Shown one piece after another: positions 10,682 to 20,877 of a stretch of DNA of 64,000 nucleotides. Position 1 is the first letter of the stretch, and each line of letters starts with the position of its first letter. The notes below the pieces were generated by a model. It did not search any database. It was not told the DNA's origin and saw nothing but the letters and a program-made list of their open reading frames with translations. Both the position numbers and the translations under genes were made by a program. This DNA is from Paragyromitra xinjiangensis (Eukaryota > Ascomycota > Pezizomycetes > Pezizales > Discinaceae), in the NCBI GenBank assembly GCA_038503065.1, contig JBCAMK010000002.1:1922001-1986000 (forward strand). The letters are read 5' to 3'.

Positions 10682-11859
10682 ATGAGTTCACCAAAAAGGA
10701 GAATAGAAACCGATGTGAGTTTAATGCCTACAAATTTCGTTTGAATCAGCAAACTGACGGTCATCCTCCCGCATTTAGGTTATGAGGTACCCTTTCCATC
10801 TTCATTTCCCCACCACCACCACGTCTTCTTGGTTAATTTCTCTTCACCCAAAGAAACATCGCTGACCACCCCTTGCGCACAGGCTGTAAGTTCCAGATAG
10901 CCTGGTAGGTGTGGAAAGTTTGGGCAATTTATTGACAGCACACTGGGATTATAGCTTAATGAGCGACTATGAAGTCACTCTCGTCAACGATAATAGTATG
11001 TTTCACCTAAACCACCCAACTTCGCTCTCATATAAAGGCTAACATATTTATAGTGTAATTCACCTTTCGAGTATCCATCCTATCACCTTCAAACTGCTCA
11101 CGTGATATAGGCAGGAATTCTATGTTCGTTTCAAGGGCCCCGAAGAAAGTATGTACACCACTTTCTATTTTTTGTTAGTATTCAATGGAGGGGTTGGGGT
11201 AGTGGGAGGGGGACGAATCAAAGGAAGCTCGCCTACTTTCTTGAACCGTATATACCAACAGAGCCGTATTTAACACTATTGCATTAGCTCCTTTCGCCGG
11301 CGGCAACTGGAAGGTGCATGTTGAACTCCCGGATCAGTATCCATACAAGAGCCCGTCCATCGGTTTCGTTAACCGCATCTTCCACCCAAATATTGACGAG
11401 CTGTGTGCACCCCTTTTCCTTTCCCCCATATCTCTATACCAGCACAGCTATAGAAAACTGACTCAGTGGGGGCAGAAGCGGAAGCGTCTGTCTTGACGTA
11501 ATTAATCAGACATGGTCTCCCATGTTCGATATGATCAACATTTTTGAAGTTTTTCTCCCACAGCTCTTGCGTTATCCAAACCCCACAGACCCGCTGAATG
11601 GCGAGGCTGCAGCTCTGTTAATGAGGGAGCCAAAGCAGTATGATATCAAAGTCAAAGGTGTGTCTTTCGCCCTTTGGTGGCTACCCTCCATATCCTTTCA
11701 TTCAGAATGACTAAACCACCAACAGAGTATGTCAATAAATACGCAACTAGAGAAGCTGCCGATGCCGCTACAGATGAAAGCGAGAGTGATGACGATATGT
11801 CTTCTGTGGGGTCTTTTGATTCCGGAGATGAGGAGCCAGCTGGTACCATGGAGGTTTAA
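10682..11859 (+). CDS. UBC8: Ubiquitin-conjugating enzyme E2 (Ubc8 / UBE2H type) with microexons
   Basis: Nine exons: 10682..10714, 10779..10786 (8 nt), 10883..10885 (3 nt), 10955..10995, 11054 (1 nt), 11111..11148, 11288..11402, 11476..11657 and 11726..11859; 184 residues. This E2 charges ubiquitin on a cysteine; in yeast it works with the GID ligase on gluconeogenic enzymes. The rebuilt protein is colinear with yeast Ubc8, with the catalytic Cys at residue 85 in [11 protein letters not shown] and the HPN motif in FHPNIDEL. The C-terminus is acidic ([10 protein letters not shown]), as in Ubc8. The 3-nt exon supplies an Arg-Leu join in DVMRLLMSDYE. The 1-nt exon supplies the middle base of the Met codon in NDNMQEF. 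Each proposed intron has a GT donor and AG acceptor. If a donor at 11000 were used instead, the 1-nt exon would vanish and one Ser would be added. Confidence 0.9.
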
Positions 11860-14800
11860 GACTAGAATGTATCGTATTGTTACTCTGGTTGTTGGCTGGG
11901 GGTTGGGGGGATTGAATCATTCATGGCGTTTGCTTTCTTTAGTGACCTGTATTTTTTTCAGTGTGTGCATCATGGGAAGGGAATTAGGAGTTTTTCTGTG
12001 CTTTTACCACCGTTTTTCGCAAGTAGTTTAGGAACACAACAAAGATGCAATAACACCTCTCCTCTCTTAACCTGTCTATAACCACCGAGCTGTGACTTGT
12101 GCTTTAACGACGAAAGGGCAAAGACGAGAGATGCTAGATTTAAGTTATCGAATACTGAAAGGGCAAGTTGTATAGTGTCAGTAAATATAAAATAAATGAA
12201 GAAAGTTGCGGCTGAGATTTGAATCTCGGAACGCCAAGATCAGCCCAAACCTTATCGATAGCGGCGTACCTGCATCCCACCTCCACTTCTTCACAACACA
12301 ACCACATCAAGATTGCCATGTCACCATCACAAGACCTTAGCACGCAGATTGAGGATAATTATATGAATTTTCCGCTATTACGATCCTAATAGGTGTTTGA
12401 CCCATCCTTCCCCATTCATGCTGACACCAGAAGGCTATCCTTACCCACTACGAACAACGGCCGTTCACCGAACCAACTGGCATACACCAGATCTACAAAA
12501 AAGAAAACCTAGCACGCACAAGCGAAGGCCAAAAATGGTGAATGCCATGCACAGAAAATGGATATAGCACCTCGGAATATAATATTTGTGCTACATATCA
12601 AAAAAAGTCATTTCTGGAATACTGAAAGACTCAACCAACTACAGGCCCCAACTCCACGGGGCATTTACCGGCCTCCAGGCGGCCCCAACCGAAAAAGTAC
12701 CCTATAGTTACACCTGCCCCCTGACTGTAAATACGCCCCGTCGGCTAGGAACCAAGAATCATAATTCACGATCAATAATCCTACCTCCTTTTATTTACCT
12801 CCCGTTAGCCAAGAATTGGGCTTGAATAAGCACCATGCTCTACCGGCCAACAGATAGAACCCTAACTATCTTATATGCAATAACTATCACTGTAAGCACC
12901 ATCATCACGTTAGTTAATAGGTCTCGTCGGCATAAACCACCTCAGTTCCCCCGATACCTGTAACAAACACTAAGCCAAGAGGATCGTAAAGCCTATTCTG
13001 GCTTATATGCAGTCGGAAATAAGCGAGCATCAGCAGCACAACATGACGGAACTCTTTTACACCAATCACATCGAGATCTTCATTACATTCCATAGTTGGG
13101 ATGAGCACACCGGACAAGGTACCTCCCTTGTGTTTTAGCACATCCTAGATTATTCTACTTGATGCGAAGATAATGATTACGTCTCGTTTGCTTAAAGAGC
13201 TACGAATTCATGTTCTTCCCCATCCCATTATCGTATGCTCGAAGAGGAATTTTCCGCCGAATGCGTCCATGCAATTGACATTAGTAAATGTGGGTAGCAA
13301 AGCGATAGCGGGCATCAGAGGTAAATCATTAAACACTATTATTAGAATAGTAGCTCTAGGACTATGAAACAGGGGCTGACGAACTTGCGTTCTGGCCCGG
13401 AGGTGATATGATGTAAACTGGATACATACATGTGAGTACAACTGATACCCGAAGAGCACGTGGGTAAGGCGTTCCGATACCTCAATCAATAGGAGCACGT
13501 GGAATAAGAGCCAAAGATCCTTTTAGGGGGGTTGAATGTATTATTTCACGTCTGCCTGTAGATGCACTCACGTTCTAATCCTATTGAAACCCTTTCAAAC
13601 TAGCTCTTAGGACCTCGCATCCCGAAAAAGTATCCTAGATGAACCGGAAATGATGAGTACGGGGTTCCCATACCAGTAAATAATAGCATTCCCTTCAACC
13701 GAGGATATGTTTACTCACCGGGTGCTGTCCGAGTGCTCGGCTTGCCGGTCTTCTCCTGTCACACATGATAGTCTTTATCCCATCTACCCCTGCCAACGCG
13801 GTGCAACACCAAATACAGCAATAATTGTCCAAGCCCATGAAACTATACAAATAAAATCAATACATACCTGTCAAGAGTTCTATTCTCCGTTCCCTGGTGA
13901 TATAGGGGTTAAAATGCTGTATATGAACGGTTCGAGTGAGATGCCATGGTACGGATTTCTCCACGCTATCTCGGACTAAAGGTGGGGGGGAAACCGGAAT
14001 TAATCTCCGAGCCCAGAACCCTGAGACGTAGCGTAATCTTATTTGGGTTACTAAATTTATATGTTTCGACATGTTGGACGCCGCTTGCCGAATTGTGGGG
14101 TGTTATCATGGGTTAAGCGGACTTTGCGACATAAAAGTATCTGGGAAAATAGCTCGCGCGGCGAAAGAAGGGCTTGAGGACTTTGCGTCGGTGACGCCTC
14201 CACCTCGGGCCGAACCCCGATATAAAATATTTAAGAAGTCTCCTTCATAGAGATTTAATGCGGCAGAAGTTTTACTTCGGCACACGAGACGTTAGGAGCC
14301 AATTGCGGTCCGCTGAACGCTCCCGTTTGTGAACAAACATGTTAGAGTCTCCTCTTTGAGAATAGATGTCCGGGTGCAATCCACGGGATGGCAGCATGAA
14401 GATTGGCGGTTGGACCCCATTGTGGCACTGCGTCATAGTAGATCGGAATCTAGAGCCCTGATTAGACTCGTACAAGGGGGGAGCGATCGGGTAATGGGGG
14501 AGAAAGGTCTCATTTGGTTTCATGGAGTGGAGCCAACACTATTCTGTAGGCCAACTAAATACTCTACATACAAAATTGCTATATGGTAGCGTTGCTTATG
14601 CTGGAAGTGCATGTAGGGTACCTATTGGGTCTGGTAAGTGGGGAACCAGACAAAGTCGTTCTGGTTTGAAATATGATTTCAGTATTGCGGGTGCCGTTAT
14701 TACCACCCGGAGAGAACAATAGGTACTCAACGCTCACCTAGAGGTCAAAGTCCACTTGCAGATGGCTTTTTTCTTTCTTGCCTCCCTCTGCAAGGGGCCT

Positions 14801-17451
14801 ACACATGAGATACACGCTAGGTAATGTTGTGGGGGTAGGTATTCAATAGAAAGATCAGCGGCGGGCTTTGCGTTTAGCGAATTTGACTTCTCCTATACGA
14901 GCAAGTCAACCATTTTCACTTACGCGATACAGAAGCGCGTGTTACTGATCAGCGTTAGGTGGCTTTATCGCGACACTTGAAATACGCCACAAGGTTTTTT
15001 GGTGATTTTAGATCTTGCAGGCCGTGAGAATCAAGTGAAGTTGCCTAGTATCTACCGGGAGAGTGGATGCTGGATACTTGCAGGAACCCGTAATACGACA
15101 CTTGTATCATGGTTCGCTGATTAAATCTTCTATCTTCATATAGGCAGGTTGTTCAAATACCCCTCCCAGGCAGAGTGTGATGAGGACGTGTGGCAGCAGA
15201 TAAAGTTTGCATTGCCACAAACAAAACGGTTTTCATCCTGGTACTCTTCAGCCCTGTGGCGGTAGTCTTAAGCAAGGCATCGTAGATGATAGGCCAACAA
15301 CCGAGAGACTTTTTTGGGGGTTTAATGTCTTGGTTTTGATTTGCAGACTGACGATACGATGAGTGCAGGCGGATAACGGCAAACTCTTAGTGTTTGGTAG
15401 GATCCGTCTTGGTTTACCTTGGTCCCTGGCGCATGAGATCGGATTCGTTACCAGCATAACGGATGATGGGAATTATCCAACAACTAGAACTGCTATGTCC
15501 CGTATGGCACGGTAGAGCGCATAAGTTGGTGCTTAATAGATGTAGAGCTGCATAACCCAAGCTTTTCGTCGTTTATGAGACTTCTTCACTTACGAATGAG
15601 GATCATGAGGGAGAATCAACTCAGGTCTAGAGGATTTTCCTGACTGAGCCGCACCCTTTTTGTTTCGGATGCGGTGTTACTAATTGAAACGGGTATGTGC
15701 GACGTTGACGTGAGGTGCACAGTCATCATTATAGCACAGTGCATATGGAATTGAATCAAATGCTGCACCGAGCAAAGGACATCTATGTACATGTACGTGT
15801 ATTTAGAGTGTCCACTTCAACGTTATACACACCTAGCATGACGAGGACAAGGCGGCACTTTGTTATGTTAAGTCTAGAGTTTCTCGCCATGTGGTTTCCA
15901 GATTTCGGCGTGCTTTGTGTCGTGCTTGTGCATCCGGCTTGGCTTTCCTTATCCTTCCTTTCCAAACGTTCCAAAGCGCTTCCACCATCCTTCTAGTGTG
16001 TTGGAGATTGATGAGGTGTGACTTCCGACCGCCCCTGTCAGGGAGGGATGCCCAGTCGCTATTTGACTCCATCCACGCGGCTCGAGCATGGAGAAGATAG
16101 ACAGACAGACAGACACGAGGCGGGAAAATAAAGAGATCACATCACAAAGGAGGCTACTCGGATGTCAATCTGTGGAGGGCTGAGGAGACCAACCATCTCT
16201 GTGCACCACCACTCGCCAACATAACGTTGCCTAATGCCCTTGGCCTCGTGCGGTGTCTTGCAGGAAACGGCGACCTCGTGGCATTCCAGGATAATCATGG
16301 AAACCCGGGATCGCGCGTGGAAAGGAAAAATAAAATAAAATAGAACAGAATAGAATAGGCCCAAAACAACGAATGAGAATCTAACCCAGAGGACGACTAT
16401 TGAAAGACACGGAACTGCCAAGTGGAGTAGGTAGTATCCATATTCCAGGTACCTGGACCAAATTGACCGCTAAGAATGCACTTTGACTGCCATTCTGAGG
16501 GTTGATCGATGGGAGAAGGGGGGAAAGAAGAAGAGGAAGAAAGGGTGGCTTTTTAATTCTTCTGCACAAGTTCATGGCCGGAGGAAACGAAAGGGCGTCC
16601 CTCTGGCTGGGCTCCCCTGTTCTCTTCCCCACCCATGAAACCGTCGAGAATCGGAAGCCCTTGCAAGTTATGGGCTTGGAACCACACGAGCTCCTTCTAC
16701 CTAGCCTCAAGTATCTAGACACCTACGTAAATACGCCCTTCCAGTGACCGATTGTGAGTAAAGGAGTCTCCACCGCTCTGGGTAATAGAGTCTCTTCTCT
16801 TCTCTGCTTTTTCTTCCTCTTTCTATTCCCTTTCTCTTCTTCCCCTCGCATCCCTTTCGACTCCTTCCAAGCCGCACCAGTCCCTACTTCTCTTTCAAGA
16901 GTAGCTGGCACAACCATACATATAGACGCCCGACGCTGTGCTCTCGGCGCTGCTTCCCTCTGTCCCAAGAAATCCTGTGAACCAAAGCCTGCGAAACCCT
17001 TGTTCGATCCTCTTGCTTTGCCTAATCTTTCTGAGAATTGATTGTACGGTTGTTTCGCATACCCTCGAATCCGATTCCCTCCCCCGCAACTCCGGCATTC
17101 TACACGCGCAAATCCACACTCTTTGGCACCCTCCATTTCTGGCCAACCATCTACACAATTGCTCACCAGTGTCACCACCCCACCTGGTTGTGATTCCTCA
17201 CTCTCCCTACCCCTTCGATAAGACTTCTAGAAGATCCCCCCCTCCCTCCTAGTTCCTCTGACTCGCCCTTAACTTTCGCCATTCGCATTTATCTCAACCT
17301 CCATTTCTATTTCGCTCCCTCTGTTCCCATTAATTACCATCAAAAGCTTGCAAATTTAAAACAGATTGCCCAGAAGTCTGAACAAAAAAAAAAACCAAGT
17401 AATTCACAAAGTCAGTCTGGCGTTATCATCAGCTAGTGCTTGGACGTCGTC
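11860..17451. other. Long gene-poor tract
   Basis: These 5.6 kb hold no gene that I can support. From about 12.1 to 16.0 kb the sequence has stops in all frames at random-like density and no recognisable transposon ends, consistent with old decayed repeats. One short minus-strand peptide (12914-13141) faintly resembles a helicase P-loop region. From about 16.75 to 17.35 kb the plus strand is strongly pyrimidine-rich and is probably the promoter and 5' leader of the downstream kinase. A GACA microsatellite lies at 16.1 kb. Confidence 0.5.
16099..16116. repeat. GACA tetranucleotide microsatellite
   Basis: About four GACA units within a gene-poor tract. Confidence 0.8.
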
Positions 17452-19532
17452 ATGGGTAATTCCAGTGGGAAACCCGTTGTGTTTACAGATGAGGGTTCGT
17501 GTTGCTCCCCAATCCTTTCGTTTTGTTCCCTGTGCCTCAACCCATTTGACGGCAACATCCGCCAGCTCCTCGTATCTTCTGGTTACGGCGAACGTCGTTC
17601 GGCATAGGGTTGAGTTCAGCCTACGTTTGAATTTACTTGTTTTTGAAGCTTCGATGGCTGACTTGACTCTTCTTCCTAGTGAACCTTAATCATTTCCGGC
17701 TACTACGGGTTGTAGGAAAAGGAGCGTTTGGGAAGGTTCGCATTGTTGAGAGAAAGGATACGGGATTGACCTTTGCTTTGAAGTACATCAGGAAGGATGA
17801 AGGTTTGTTTGATGGGAAAGAATACCGCCTGGGTTGGAACAGCTACTGATTTATGGGAAATTTCAGTTGTGCGATCAGAAAGCGTTCGGAACATCATTAG
17901 GGAACGACGGATGTTGGAACATTTGAACCATCCATTCCTTTGCAACCTTCGATACAGTTTCCAGGATATCGAATATCTGTATGTTCCGAATCTCAGGCAG
18001 CCCATCCAACCTCGTCTTCTTCAGCCTCTAACTCGACTTTAAATTAGGTACATTGTTGTGGACTTGATGAATGGTGGTGATCTGCGATTCCATATTTCTC
18101 GAAAGACTTTTACCGAGGATGCGGTTAAATTTTGGATGGCGGAGTTGTCATGTGCATTAAAGTACATCCACGGACGAGGCATCGTACATCGTGATGTCAA
18201 GCCAGACAACATATTACTTGATGCAGACGGACACGTGCACCTGGCAGACTTTGTGGGAATTCTCAATCCTTTTTGCTGGTTTATACAACTGCTAATCTAG
18301 GCTCAGAATGTTGCATCTGATATCCATCCAGATCGACCGTTGACCAGCAAGTCGGGCACACTTGCTTATCTCGCACCAGAAGTTTACTCAGGAACAGGCT
18401 ATGGAACAGAAGTAGATTGGTGGTCATTGGGTGTGGTATTCTATGAATGCATATATGGAAAAGTATTTTCTCCTCTTGACTTTAGGATGTTCATTTTTTT
18501 AACATTATCACAGCGGCCGTTCACCTCAGACACTCATCAAGAACTCTCGAAAGAGATAATGAGGGCAAACCCAAAGTACGCCATTACGAATCCACCAGTA
18601 ACACGAATCTGCATGGATGCGGTTCGGAGTCTGTTACAAGCGGATGTTAGCAAGCGGATAGGGGCACAGACTTACGAGAGTTTCACCAACCACCCCTTCT
18701 TTGCCGACATTGACTTTGAGGCTCTGGTGAGGAAAGAAATTGAACCTGTGTTCAAACCTTCAAGTGAAAAGACGAACTTTGATGCGACATACGATCTGGA
18801 GGAGCTGTTGTTGGAGGAAGCACCATTGGAAGCAAGGGCTAGGAGGCAGAGGCCCAGGGAAAGATTAAAAGATGATGCTACGGCTCAGGAAATTAGGGAG
18901 GAGGAATTACACAAAATGATAGAGACACTTTTTGAGCCTTTTGATTATACCTCAGTAGCGTATGATAAGTATGTTTTTTATGTCATTAATATGGGTAGTA
19001 TTTACTGATTTATAGCTCTAGCTATCCCGGCACTGTCGATCCTGTCTCACACTCTGTTGGGCCTCCGCCGGACTGGGTAAAACCAGTCCCTGTTGTGTTG
19101 GAAAACGGGGATAAGAGCAATCCGGTCTCTATAGCCGCCACCCAAAAGTCCCAAAAGTCAATGGTTGGATCGCCAACATCTGGGTCTCCGCCAATCCCGA
19201 AGTGCGACGAGAAAGGGCATGTTTCACCATCTCATACATTGTCTAAAACTGTGACTGCCCCGGAGCGTTCGCCACAACATCCGAGACCGCCAACAAGTGG
19301 AAGGGCGAGGCATGGTGTGAGGAATCAGTCGGCGAGCGGAGGCGTATCGGTTACATTGGATGAGGCCGGCTCATGGTCGGATCTGGCGGACAAGTCCCCT
19401 CCAGCAAATGTGCGGTCGAAACCATCGGGGATGCTGGGGTTCTTGTCGAAAAGGAAGGGAAGAGCTTCAAGTCCGAAGCCGCAAGAGCGGGGAGTTCTTG
19501 GGCGGGAAGGCGCTAGGGTTGTGATTGCTTGA
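17452..19532 (+). CDS. AGC-class Ser/Thr protein kinase of the YANK (STK32) family
   Basis: Exons 17452..17494, 17680..17802, 17867..17978, 18048..18252, 18307..18462, 18514..18968 and 19016..19532 encode 536 residues. It starts [11 protein letters not shown], a plausible N-myristoylation signal, as in mammalian STK32. The kinase domain (about residues 20-290) has the P-loop GKGAFGKV at 27-34, Lys49, HRDVKPDN with Asp142, and APE. The metal-binding DFG is DFN (160-162), a YANK hallmark, so this is not a defect. [13 protein letters not shown] also fits. [21 protein letters not shown] segment follows, as in STK32. The Ser/Pro-rich tail after residue 365 is fungal-specific and probably disordered. 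Substrates in fungi are not known to me. The first intron (185 nt) is the longest. Confidence 0.93.
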
Positions 19533-20877
19533 CAACAGATACCCCTTAACCGAGTTGTTCCCACCGCTGCTTAGTTGTATCCTTCCTGTTATGCGTTTGC
19601 ATAGTTTATGTCCAGGATCGATTAGGGTTTGTTGAATATTTTCTTATTTCTCTTTGTTTTCTTTCTCGAATTTCCTGTTTACTACATGGCGTGCGGGAGG
19701 TTACAGACTGTTTGACATTGTATTAATTTGGTTTTCTATTTTTCTCTTTCCTCTTCCCTTCTCTCTCGAAACTTGACTTTGCATGTGATATATCCTTCAA
19801 AGTTGGAAAATGAATGTGTATTCGGTGGATGGATGGATTATGGTGTATCAATCTAGAAGGCGCGTTTTCTTTTTTCTCCCCCCTTTCACCTCCCCTTCTT
19901 TCTTTTCTTTTTTCCGGTTTTGATTAGCATTTTTTGGCTTGCAACGGTGCCAGCTTTTACTCGTTCTATTTTATTTTATTACTTCATTTTTTGGTCCGCA
20001 CAAAGCATCATTATTGAAGGGCGAAGAAGCGATTTGGGTTTTATTGATTTTCTATCGGGGGGTTTTATTTTTCTCTTTTTAACCACCCTCCCTGTGAATA
20101 GTCCGTCGTACTTGGTTTTTTTACACATTAGCGACATGAATGAAAATGAGGGTTTAAATGGTCACGATGAGGGCTTGAAGGGAAGGTGGTGGAGAGAAAG
20201 TGAAGTGGGTTTCCGTACAGATCCAGGAACAGCGGCGATTGTGCTGGTTTTGGCAAAAGCACGTGGCACTCAGGAACAACTTTAAAGCGTGGACCAATCG
20301 GGAGGAACCGAAACGCGGAGATTAACTAATCGGGTTAGGGCTTGCTGTTGGGGCTGATGTGGCCGTTCCTGTAGCAACGCCCGACCAAAACAACATCGCC
20401 GGGTCCCCTCCCCTGGGTCCCTGTTCGCTGGCAGGTGTTGGACGACCAAGCCGACACTTCCGCGACTTTATCTTCCTCCCTCCCTTCCTCTTGCCTTTCC
20501 TTCTGTTTGTCTGTTCTTTTTCATTGCTACGAGGTTACGGTTACGGTTACGGTTACGAGCTTGTTTGCTGTTTGGTTGCTTGTGCCTGCGTTTTCGTTGA
20601 GCTGCCCTCATTTCGGTGGGTGTCTGTCCACATTTCCTTTGTATTTTTTGTGTCACGAGCTCCCGCTGCGGTGAATAAATTAATCGTATAGGTCGATCTC
20701 ACTTGCCTTGCGTTGTGCATCGCCAATCGTCTGTTCCTGCAGCTGTGTTTCGTATTCGGTACTTATTCGACCACACCTGCTTCTCTTCCCTCTCTGCGAA
20801 GCAATACCAACAATAGTCCCCTTCCTGGAATACCAACAATCTCACCGGCTTGACTGTTTTTGTTGGGGCCAGAAGCT
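19533..20877. other. Intergenic region with exgD promoter
   Basis: Downstream of the kinase the sequence is T-rich, with long pyrimidine runs (19.62-20.1 kb). A GGTTAC array at 20.53 kb and a C/T-rich stretch at 20.46-20.52 kb precede the exgD start. No gene is seen. Confidence 0.45.
20533..20556. repeat. GGTTAC hexanucleotide array
   Basis: Four perfect GGTTAC units. It is superficially telomere-like but is not the fungal TTAGGG repeat. It lies about 320 bp upstream of the exgD start codon. Confidence 0.9.

Noticed and set aside
12195..12345. tRNA-like B-box (GATTCAAATCT on the minus strand) near 12215
   Set aside because: No matching acceptor stem or D-arm can be drawn, and the T-stem does not pair.
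20533..20556. Interstitial telomere repeat
   Set aside because: The unit is GGTTAC, not TTAGGG or its permutations.
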